Below are positions 57,770 to 64,000 of a stretch of DNA of 64,000 bases, piece after piece. Each line of letters opens with the position of its first letter. Position 1 is the first letter of the stretch. The DNA is from VRUE01 sp036266075. GTDB taxonomy: Bacteria > Actinomycetota > Thermoleophilia > Solirubrobacterales > 70-9. A model generated the notes under the pieces. The model made no database searches. It was not told where the DNA came from and was given only the letters and a program-made list of their open reading frames with translations. A program made the translations under genes and the position numbers. Location: contig DATANV010000025.1 of assembly GCA_036266075.1 (NCBI GenBank), positions 1 to 64,000 of the forward strand, written 5' to 3'.

Positions 57770-59368
57770 CTACTCGTCTGTCACAAGAGGCGCAATGGAG
57801 GCGATCGCGACAAGCAGAAGCGGGAAGAACCAGACGATGTAGAGGTAGAACCAGTGCTCGGCGGTCAATTGCAGACCGAGCAGCAGGGCGGCTCCGAGGG
57901 CGGCCACCTGGGTAAGGGTCTTGCGCCTCGGCCAGAACGCAAAGCTGGCCGCCAGCAGCCCAACCGCGGCGAGAATCGCGATTCGCACAGGCTCCAGACC
58001 TGGGACCTGTCCCCATAGGCTGAACGGGCTGTCGCGATCCGCTTGGTAGGCGATCGTGCGGTCGTAGGCGGTGTGCAGGCCCGGGTCTATCGCGGGCCAT
58101 GCCAGCAACAGGACTGCCGTGGCCATGAATGCCAGGGTGAAGAGCGCTACCGCCCGTGGCCGGTACGTCGCGAGCATGGGGATGAGAACGAGTGGGGCGA
58201 GCTTGGTCAGGGTTGCCAGAGCTGCGAAAGCGCCCCTTAGCGCTGGACGGGAGAGGGCCAGGACGGTCGCTGCGAGGAGGGCAGCGACGAGGGTGTCGTT
58301 GGAGTTCGACTCGAGGGCGTAGGCGGTGTAGGGATAGGCGGCCCAGGCGAAAGCGAGGGTCGCGGCGAGCTTGCGGCCGGCGGGACCGGGGCGGATGCGC
58401 AGGCCGAGCCAGATCAGCAGGACGAAGGTCGCAAGGTCGAAGAACACGGCCGCGCCGTGGGCGGCCGGCAGATCGTCCCAGCTGCCGTGCCAAGGCCAGA
58501 TCAGCTCGAAGGGGACGTAGGCGAGGTAGTTGGCTGGACCGTAGGTGTCGCCCTGACCGACGTCTTCGGGGAAGTCGCCGTACACCGGCTCGCCATGTGC
58601 GATCCGGTCAGCGCCCACCACGCCGGCATAGCCGACGTCGATCGCGCCGGAGTCCGCCATGTTGAGGCCGACCCGCAGGCCCATCAGGAACAGCGCGGCG
58701 ACCAGCAGCCAGGCCGCCGGCCAGATTGGCCGCAGTCCCTCTCCCCTCCCCCGCAACCCGATCCACAGCACTCGACCCAGCAAGTAGAGCAACACGGGGT
58801 ACACCAGCGGGACCGATACGCCGATCTCCCCCCGGTTGAAGAAGTAGTTGGAGACACCGAACCCGAGCAGGACAACCAAGTCGAGGGACGCAACCCGCCA
58901 AGGCCGCCTCCAATCGATCAGGCCTACCAGGAACAACGCGCACAGCGGCAGGAACACATACGGCGCGTTCAGCTTGTGCCCGAAGGCGCCGGGGTAGCCC
59001 CGCGCCATCTTCCAGGCAACCTGATAGCCAGTCCACGACTCGCGCGCCTTCCCCGTCGAGGGATCGACCAGCACCAGGGCGACCTCCTCATCGCCGGCGA
59101 AGTAGGCGACCTCCCAGTGGCCATCGACCTTGCTGACGCTGTGCGTCAGCGCCCCATTCTCGCCCCGCTCCTTGGCGACGTTCGCATCACGGTCAGCAAC
59201 TCGAACCGCCTGCGCTTCGCTCACCGCAGCTGTTGCTGGCGGCGGATACGTCAGCAGGGCGACGAACAGGACGGAGAGCGCAAGGAGGAATCGGGGGTTG
59301 CCTCCCCGGCGCCTCGCGAAGCGGGCACCGCAGAGTGTTTCCAGCCGCGAAGCGGCACCAAATCCCAC
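57770..59368 (-). CDS. GT87/DUF2029-type polytopic glycosyltransferase-like protein
   Basis: The protein has a hydrophobic leader (NPRFLLALSVLFVALLTYPPPATA), an extracytoplasmic segment (about 60-140) with SKVDGHWEVAYFAGDEEVALVLVD, and about ten TM helices. The loop PVYGDFPEDVGQGDTYGPANYLAYVPFEL fits the GT87 acceptor/donor loop and is followed by TKLAPLVLIPML. GTG 59368 gives 532 residues, but this start and the first 28 or so codons lie in inverted-repeat element 3, so the N-terminus is uncertain. The substrate is unknown; polyprenol-linked sugar transfer is inference. Confidence 0.7.
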   Translation of the reverse strand: MGFGAASRLETLCGARFARRRGGNPRFLLALSVLFVALLTYPPPATAAVSEAQAVRVADRDANVAKERGENGALTHSVSKVDGHWEVAYFAGDEEVALVLVDPSTGKARESWTGYQVAWKMARGYPGAFGHKLNAPYVFLPLCALFLVGLIDWRRPWRVASLDLVVLLGFGVSNYFFNRGEIGVSVPLVYPVLLYLLGRVLWIGLRGRGEGLRPIWPAAWLLVAALFLMGLRVGLNMADSGAIDVGYAGVVGADRIAHGEPVYGDFPEDVGQGDTYGPANYLAYVPFELIWPWHGSWDDLPAAHGAAVFFDLATFVLLIWLGLRIRPGPAGRKLAATLAFAWAAYPYTAYALESNSNDTLVAALLAATVLALSRPALRGAFAALATLTKLAPLVLIPMLATYRPRAVALFTLAFMATAVLLLAWPAIDPGLHTAYDRTIAYQADRDSPFSLWGQVPGLEPVRIAILAAVGLLAASFAFWPRRKTLTQVAALGAALLLGLQLTAEHWFYLYIVWFFPLLLVAIASIAPLVTDE

Positions 59369-59414
59369 CGCCGCAGGCGGTGGTGGGCTCCGGGGAGGCA
59401 ACCCCCGATTCCTC
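59285..59414. repeat. Inverted-repeat element 3 (25-bp arms, 130 bp)
   Basis: Arms 59285-59309 and 59390-59414 are perfect 25-bp inverted repeats (core CGGGGGTTGCCTCCCCGG). Between them GCCGC-GAA-GCGGC and CCACCGCC-GCA-GGCGGTGG make further hairpins, giving a cloverleaf-like structure. It overlaps the 5' end of the GT87-type gene and stops two bases from the stop codon of the upstream gene. It looks like an inserted REP/MITE-like element. Confidence 0.75.
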
Positions 59415-59415
59415 G

Positions 59416-60933
59416 TCACGGGCTCAGTCCGAAGTGCTGAAGCACAACGGGAGCGACGTCGCGCAGGGACCACTGATCGCGCGCGCTGGCATCGTCGGGA
59501 CCGCAGCCGACGAATAGCAGCGGGCCTAGCGAGTCGCCGGCGTGCAGGGAGCCATGGCTGCCGCCGCCGGCATGGCTCACCCCGCCCCAGTCGACGGCCT
59601 CGTAGCCAGGGGTGAGAGAGACGATGAAGTCGCCGGCGTTGGGAGCCGCGAGGGCGGCGTAGACGCGTGCCAGCGGATCGGGGTACTCCTCGCTGCGGAG
59701 CAGGCCGGACTCGACGGTGGCGTTGAGAGCATCGAGGTCGCCGTCGAGCTGCCAGCGGGCACCGCGGAGGTCAGCCACATCGCTGCCGGGACGGAAGCGC
59801 AGTTTGCGTTCTCCGTGCTCGACGGTCGCCCACGTCCCCTCATCTGGAGCGCCGGGATCGTGCCGTACGAGCGGCGCGCCGGCGACGTCCTCGAGCGAGC
59901 AGACCAGGTCGATGCCTTCGACCTCGGTCAGCCGGCGGCCGACCTCGGCAGCATCCGCACGCGGGCCATCGCCTGGCAGTAGGTAGACGTGGGCGGCGCG
60001 GCCGGTCGGGCTCACGGCCAGCTGGGCCTCGCCGGGGCGATCGTCGGAGGGGGCGAGGACGTCCCACTCGCGGCCAAGCAGCTCGGCCAGCGGCAGGCCG
60101 CGGCTGACCGGCGTCTGCGCATGATCGGCGACGACGATTACGGCGTGGGTCTCGAGGAGCTCGTCCATCCCACCGGCGGCCTCGACCAGCTTGGCGAAGC
60201 AGTGGTCTGCCTTGGCGATCGACTCGACGCTGGCCTCGGGGCCGAAGCGGTGCGAGTAGTTGTCGTTGTCGGGCAGCGAGAGGAGCAGGAAGTCATAACC
60301 GTCGGCGCGGGTCAGCTCCGCCGCGCAGCAAGCCGAGTAGCCGTCGCGGCTGCCGGGGATCGAGGTCGACTTGCAGGGCACCTCGTGGCTGGCGTAGAGG
60401 TCGCCGTAGAAGAGCTCTGCGGGCCCCCAGGTGTGGTGGCGGAACTTCAGGCGCGTCGTCTCCACGGCGCGTCGCATCAGCCCCTCCAGCGAGACCTGGT
60501 GGCGGTGGCGCCCACGGTAGATCAGGAAGGGCGTGCAAGCGGTGCGCACGCGGGCGTCGTCGAGGCGCTCGAACAGCGTTTCGGCCGCGGGGCTGAGGTG
60601 GGCGAGGTTCATGTTGTAGACGAGGTCGTAGAGCGCCCGGAAGACGCCAACCGCCCGCGTCGCGTCGAGCGAGGAGCCGTACTCGACGTAGCGCCGCTCG
60701 AGCCGGTGGTACCAGTTCATGCCGCTGATCCAGTGGCGGTCGGCGGCGACGCCAGTGGCCAGCTCGGCGCAGGCGACCGGGGTCACCGAGGGGAAGCTGG
60801 AGACGCAGTCGGGAATCAGCGCGCCGCGCTCGAGCAGCGCGGCGAAGTTCGGCGCGCGGCCCTCGGCGGCCGCCCGTTCGAGCATGTCGGTGCGCAGCGA
60901 GTCGACGTAGGTGAGGACGAGCTTCTTCGGCAT
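59416..60933 (-). CDS. Nucleotide pyrophosphatase / alkaline-phosphatase-superfamily protein
   Basis: The 505-residue protein belongs to the type I phosphodiesterase group. It has the metal-binding DSLRTDML, the probable nucleophile T51 in FPSVTPVACAELATG, RHWISGMNWYH, LLLSLPDNDNYSHRFG and VIVVADHAQTP. No signal peptide is visible, so it may be cytoplasmic or exported otherwise. The substrate (nucleotide, lipid headgroup or other phosphodiester) is unknown. The stop codon lies two bases from inverted-repeat element 3. Confidence 0.85.
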   Translation of the reverse strand: MPKKLVLTYVDSLRTDMLERAAAEGRAPNFAALLERGALIPDCVSSFPSVTPVACAELATGVAADRHWISGMNWYHRLERRYVEYGSSLDATRAVGVFRALYDLVYNMNLAHLSPAAETLFERLDDARVRTACTPFLIYRGRHRHQVSLEGLMRRAVETTRLKFRHHTWGPAELFYGDLYASHEVPCKSTSIPGSRDGYSACCAAELTRADGYDFLLLSLPDNDNYSHRFGPEASVESIAKADHCFAKLVEAAGGMDELLETHAVIVVADHAQTPVSRGLPLAELLGREWDVLAPSDDRPGEAQLAVSPTGRAAHVYLLPGDGPRADAAEVGRRLTEVEGIDLVCSLEDVAGAPLVRHDPGAPDEGTWATVEHGERKLRFRPGSDVADLRGARWQLDGDLDALNATVESGLLRSEEYPDPLARVYAALAAPNAGDFIVSLTPGYEAVDWGGVSHAGGGSHGSLHAGDSLGPLLFVGCGPDDASARDQWSLRDVAPVVLQHFGLSP

Positions 60934-60966
60934 CGCCCGGGGATGATGAAGACCCGCGGCGGCGGG

Positions 60967-61407
60967 TCAGCGGAGCACGCGCAGGCCGGCGTGTTTGCGC
61001 TGGGCGCGGCGATGGCGGGCGACGCCGAGCCAGACGAGCCCGGCAAGGGCCACCAGACCGAGAACGTGGACCAGGATCGAGGCGGCGGCAACGGCCAAAG
61101 CGGCGAGTGAGACGAGGAAGCCGAGCGCGCCGCCGCCGCCCTCGCCGCGCTGGCGGCGGCCGGCGCCGCCGATGACGTCGCTGACCACTAGGCAGCCGAC
61201 GGCGGCTCCAACCATGCAGAAGATCGCCCCCTCGAGGCTGTTGAGGTCGGCGGTCCCGGCCAGGAGGAAGCCGACGACCAAGCCGATCACGGCGGCCAGG
61301 AGCGTCATCCGGCCGCGCGCCGAGCCACGCGTGCCGGTGGTGCCGGCGAGCATGCCGATCGCGATGCCGATACCCAGCTCGAGGCCGGTCCCCTCTAGAA
61401 AGCTCAC
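60967..61407 (-). CDS. Small integral membrane protein (unknown)
   Basis: The 146-residue protein has about four hydrophobic segments (8-22, 35-50, 62-80, 96-125) and a basic C-terminus. GTG 61407 has TAGGTT-N6 upstream, a leaderless-type promoter that overlaps the promoter of the divergent aminotransferase. It lies 33 bp upstream of the phosphodiesterase-like gene on the same strand, probably in one operon. I recognise no family. Confidence 0.65.
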   Translation of the reverse strand: MSFLEGTGLELGIGIAIGMLAGTTGTRGSARGRMTLLAAVIGLVVGFLLAGTADLNSLEGAIFCMVGAAVGCLVVSDVIGGAGRRQRGEGGGGALGFLVSLAALAVAAASILVHVLGLVALAGLVWLGVARHRRAQRKHAGLRVLR

Positions 61408-61413
61408 GTCGAA

Positions 61414-61423
61414 AACCTACACT
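61414..61423. promoter_or_regulatory. Overlapping divergent -10 boxes
   Basis: Minus-strand TAGGTT (61414-61419) lies six bases before the GTG at 61407. Plus-strand TACACT (61418-61423) lies six bases before the ATG at 61430. The two boxes share the TA at 61418-61419, so only one can be opened at a time. Confidence 0.55.
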
Positions 61424-61429
61424 TCAGGG

Positions 61430-62803
61430 ATGCCCGAGACGCCGCACCGGCGCCGCGCCCACACCCGCACCCGCGACCTCGAGCGTTACGCGGGCCTGTT
61501 CGCCGAGCGCACCAGCGTGATGCGCTCTTCGGCGATGCGCGACCTGATGGCGATCACCGCCAGGCCCGAGGTGATCTCCCTGGCAGGCGGGCTGCCCGAC
61601 ACCTCGACCTTCCCGGCAGGCACCTTCGCCGCGCAGATGACGAAGATTGCGCAGGAGTCGGCCGCGGAGGCGCTCCAGTACGGGCCGACCGAGGGCTTCG
61701 CCGAGACGGTCGACTGCATCATCGAGGTGATGGGAGCCGAGGGGATGCTGCCCGACCCCGACGACGTGATCGTCACCACCGGCGGTCAGCAGGCGATCGA
61801 CCTGGTCTGCAAGACGCTGGTCGATCCGGGCGACGTCGTCGTCTGCGAGGCACCGACCTACCCCGGCGCGGTGCCGGTCTTCTGCAGCTACCAGGCGGAG
61901 GTCGTGCAGATCGACTGCGACGAGGACGGGATGAAGGTGGAGGAGCTGGAAGAGGTGCTTGGGCGACTCGAGCGCGAGGGGCGACGCCCCAAATTCGTCT
62001 ACTCGGTGCCGAGCTTCCAGAACCCGGCCGGAGTCACACTTTCGCTTGGGCGACGGCGGCGCCTGGTCGAGCTGGCCCGCCAGCGCGAGCTGCTCGTCGT
62101 CGAGGACAACCCCTACGGATTGCTGCGCTTCTCCGGCGAGCCGCTGCCGCCGCTCTACCAGCTAGACGGCGGCGACTTCGTGATCTACATCGGCACCCTC
62201 TCGAAGATCCTCTCGCCCGGAATACGACTGGGCTGGGCGGTGGCGCCGCCGCCGGTAATGGAGAAGATCGTCCTCGGCAAGCAGGCCGCCGACCTCTGCA
62301 CCTCGACCCTGACCCAGCACTTCGTGCGCGAATACTTCGCCGAAGGGCGCTGGCGTGAGTATGTCGACAGCCTGGTGGAGATCTACCGCGGGCGGCGCGA
62401 CACGATGGTCGAGGCGCTGCGCACGCACTTCCCGGCCGAGGCGACCTGGACCGAGCCGCAGGGCGGGCTCTTCATCTGGGCGACCCTCCCCGAGTACATC
62501 GATACCAGCGACCTGCTGGCCAAGGCGCTGCGCGAGGACGTCGCCTTTGTCCCCGGCCAGGCCGCCTACGTCGACGAGCGTCGCGGCCGCAGCTCGATGC
62601 GGCTGAACTTCTCGGGCGTCGGCGACGAGGAGATACGCGAGGGCGTGCGGCGCATCGGCAAGGCGATCGGCGAGCAGGTCGAGCTGTACGGATCGATCAC
62701 CGGCGAGCACCCCCGCGTGCCCGCTTCGGCGCGAACCGAGGAGGACGGCGGGCGGCGGGCCGACGTCCTCCCCTTTCGCAAAGCCGGCGAAGGGTCAGCT
62801 TGA
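61430..62803 (+). CDS. PLP-dependent aminotransferase (class I/II, 2-aminoadipate/MocR type)
   Basis: The 457-residue protein has SLAGGLPDTSTFPA, LQYGPTEGFAE, VIVTTGGQQAIDLVCKTL, CEAPTYPGAV, VPSFQNPAGVTLS, VEDNPYGLLRFSGE, PLP-lysine TLSKILSPGIRLGW and RLNFSG. No N-terminal helix-turn-helix is present, unlike MocR regulators. The donor amino acid cannot be read; LysN-like 2-aminoadipate or aromatic/alanine transamination are options. ATG 61430 is supported by TACACT-N6. The stop overlaps the ddl-like start (TTGA). Confidence 0.9.
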   Translation: MPETPHRRRAHTRTRDLERYAGLFAERTSVMRSSAMRDLMAITARPEVISLAGGLPDTSTFPAGTFAAQMTKIAQESAAEALQYGPTEGFAETVDCIIEVMGAEGMLPDPDDVIVTTGGQQAIDLVCKTLVDPGDVVVCEAPTYPGAVPVFCSYQAEVVQIDCDEDGMKVEELEEVLGRLEREGRRPKFVYSVPSFQNPAGVTLSLGRRRRLVELARQRELLVVEDNPYGLLRFSGEPLPPLYQLDGGDFVIYIGTLSKILSPGIRLGWAVAPPPVMEKIVLGKQAADLCTSTLTQHFVREYFAEGRWREYVDSLVEIYRGRRDTMVEALRTHFPAEATWTEPQGGLFIWATLPEYIDTSDLLAKALREDVAFVPGQAAYVDERRGRSSMRLNFSGVGDEEIREGVRRIGKAIGEQVELYGSITGEHPRVPASARTEEDGGRRADVLPFRKAGEGSA

Positions 62804-63732
62804 AGGTCGCGGTGCTCAAGGGCGGTCGCTCGCTGGAGCGTGGCGTCTCGCTGCGCTCGGCGGCGCGGGTCGAGGATGCGCTGCAGCGGCTCGGCCACGA
62901 GCCGCTGCCGGTTGACGCGGGCGGCGATCTCGTCAAGCGCCTGCTGGCCGAGCAGCCCGACGTCGCCTTCGTCGCCATGCACGGCCTGGGCGGCGAGGAC
63001 GGCACCGTGCAGGAGCTGCTGGAGATCATCGGGGTCCCGTTCACCGGCCCGGGGGTCGCCGCTTGCGTGCGCTGCGTCGACAAGGCGCTGGCCAAGCACG
63101 CGTTGCGCTCCGCCGGCATCCCGACGCCGGATTGGTTCGCCTTCAACGAGACCGCCTTCCGCGAGTTGGGCGCCGCCGACGCTTTGAGCGGGCTCGAGGA
63201 GCGCCTCGGCTTCCCCTTGGTGGTCAAGCCGAGCCGCGGCGGCTCGGCGCTCGGGGTCAAGTTCGCGGCGAGCTGGTTCGAGGTGCCGGAGGCGCTGGTC
63301 TCTGCCTTCAGCTACGACGACAGGGTCCTGCTCGAGCGCTTCGCCGAGGGCCGGGAGCTGGCGGTCAGCGTGCTCGGCTCCGAGCCGCTGCCGGTCGTCG
63401 AGGCGGTGCCGGCCGGGGGGGACCGCTACGACTTCGAGGCCCGCTATGAGATCGGTCGCACCGACTTCGTCTGCCCAGCTGAGCTGAACGATGGGGAGGC
63501 GAGGGCGGTGACCGAGACTGCCCTGGCGGCTTACGAAGCGCTCGGCTGCTCCGGCTTCTCGCGCGCCGACCTGATCCTCACCGCCGAAGGGCCGCAGGTG
63601 CTCGAGGTCAACCCGATCCCCGGCCTGACCGACACCAGCCTGCTCCCCCAGGCTGCCGAGGCTGCGGGCATGTCCTTCGAGGATCTGATCGAGCGGATCC
63701 TCGAGCTGGCGCTCGAGCCGGCGGCGGCCTAG
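62800..63732 (+). CDS. ddl: D-alanine--D-alanine ligase family protein
   Basis: The ATP-grasp ligase joins two D-alanines for the peptidoglycan stem peptide. The 310-residue protein shows VLKGGRSLERGVSLRSA, MHGLGGEDGTVQELLE, GIPFTGPG-like IGVPFTGPG, VVKPSRGGSALGV, the ATP-grasp VLLERFAEGRELAVSV, and LEVNPIPGLTDTSLLPQAAEAAG. The EVNPIPG loop holds the metal ligands. TTG 62800 overlaps the aminotransferase stop; no ATG is near. Another ATP-grasp amide ligase is possible, but the motif set favours Ddl. Confidence 0.88.
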   Translation: MKVAVLKGGRSLERGVSLRSAARVEDALQRLGHEPLPVDAGGDLVKRLLAEQPDVAFVAMHGLGGEDGTVQELLEIIGVPFTGPGVAACVRCVDKALAKHALRSAGIPTPDWFAFNETAFRELGAADALSGLEERLGFPLVVKPSRGGSALGVKFAASWFEVPEALVSAFSYDDRVLLERFAEGRELAVSVLGSEPLPVVEAVPAGGDRYDFEARYEIGRTDFVCPAELNDGEARAVTETALAAYEALGCSGFSRADLILTAEGPQVLEVNPIPGLTDTSLLPQAAEAAGMSFEDLIERILELALEPAAA

Positions 63733-64000
63733 GAGTCGCCCTGGGCGAAGTCCTCGGGCGAGACCTCGTCGAGGAACTCCTTGAACTTGTCGACGACCTC
63801 CTCGGTGTCCTCGACCTCGTGCTCGAACTCGATCGCCGACTCCTCGATCACCTCCTCGGCCGCGAAGATCGGGGCTGAGACACGCACGGCGAGAGCGAGC
63901 GCATCGGAGGGGCGAGAGTCGATCTCCAGCTCGGAGCCGTCGATCGAGACCGTGATCGAGGCGTAAAAGGTGTTGTCGCGCAGCTCGGTCACCGCAACCC
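63729..64000 (-). CDS. Bifunctional nuclease family (BFN/DUF151) protein, C-terminal part
   Basis: The gene enters from the right edge; 90 codons to the stop are visible. The domain shows VTELRDNTFYASITVSIDG, EIDSRPSDALALAVRVSAPIFA and an acidic helical tail, as in the DUF151 bifunctional nuclease family linked to DNA/RNA cleavage. The start lies outside the window. Its stop overlaps the ddl-like stop by 3 bp (convergent). Confidence 0.85.
   Translation of the reverse strand, partial: VAVTELRDNTFYASITVSIDGSELEIDSRPSDALALAVRVSAPIFAAEEVIEESAIEFEHEVEDTEEVVDKFKEFLDEVSPEDFAQGDS

Noticed and set aside
57990..58016. Palindrome-like TGGGACCTGTCCCCA
   Set aside because: It lies inside the GT87-type coding region and encodes part of WGQVPGLEP. 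The pairing is imperfect and needs no separate explanation.

Overview
The window is GC-rich chromosomal DNA from an actinobacterium. The best guess is the deep-branching class Thermoleophilia (Solirubrobacter/Conexibacter-like). This rests on base composition, the codon bias of every gene, many starts that look leaderless (a TAnnnT box about 6-8 bases before ATG/GTG), an MCE cluster, and a QcrA/QcrB/QcrC-type menaquinol-cytochrome c reductase. The taxonomic call is inference; no rRNA gene is present. Nothing looks like a prophage, plasmid or integrated island, and I see no CRISPR array or recognisable transposase.

Layout. 1-8.8 kb: cell-envelope and housekeeping genes (start of a secreted beta-propeller protein, pyrE, L,D-transpeptidase, CPBP protease, mini-MscS channel, class A PBP, two polytopic membrane proteins, thiL). 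8.7-12 kb: a FlgM-like gene behind a sigma-28-type promoter, then a response regulator / histidine kinase / HtrA lipoprotein operon. 12-14.8 kb: two trehalose genes (TreT-like and otsA). 15.2-17.2 kb: rpsF-ssb-rpsR-rplI. 17.9-18.6 kb: a MazEF-like toxin-antitoxin pair. 18.6-22.9 kb: dnaB, a DnaC-like loader, purA and a TetR regulator. 23-38.8 kb: a six-gene MCE operon led by an MMPL transporter and bracketed on both sides by tandem copies of an unnamed secreted four-cysteine protein family. 38.8-45.1 kb: tRNA-Lys(CTT), tatC/tatA, polyprenyl synthase, ubiE/menG and the three-gene cytochrome bc complex. 45.3-49.7 kb: a second MMPL transporter with a small secreted helical protein and a fifth four-cysteine paralogue. 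49.7-53.5 kb: hemL, a fused siroheme-decarboxylase-like (AhbA/AhbB) gene and hemB. 53.6-64 kb: an ABC exporter, a Vps62-like protein, YmdB phosphodiesterase, GT87-type protein, nucleotide-pyrophosphatase-like protein, aminotransferase, D-Ala-D-Ala ligase family protein and the end of a bifunctional-nuclease gene.

How the genes work together. The dominant theme is the envelope: peptidoglycan (PBP, Ldt, Ddl), lipid or hydrophobic transport (MCE and MMPL), Tat export, and the respiratory chain with its quinone synthesis. The most interesting candidate for an undescribed system is the set of five four-cysteine secreted proteins. They lie only beside the MCE operon and the two MMPL transporters in this window. 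The regulatory architecture is also unusual: repeated TAnnnT-N6-8-start boxes, overlapping divergent -10 elements, a sigma-28-type promoter in front of a FlgM-like gene, and three long inverted-repeat elements within 10 kb (49.7-59.4 kb).
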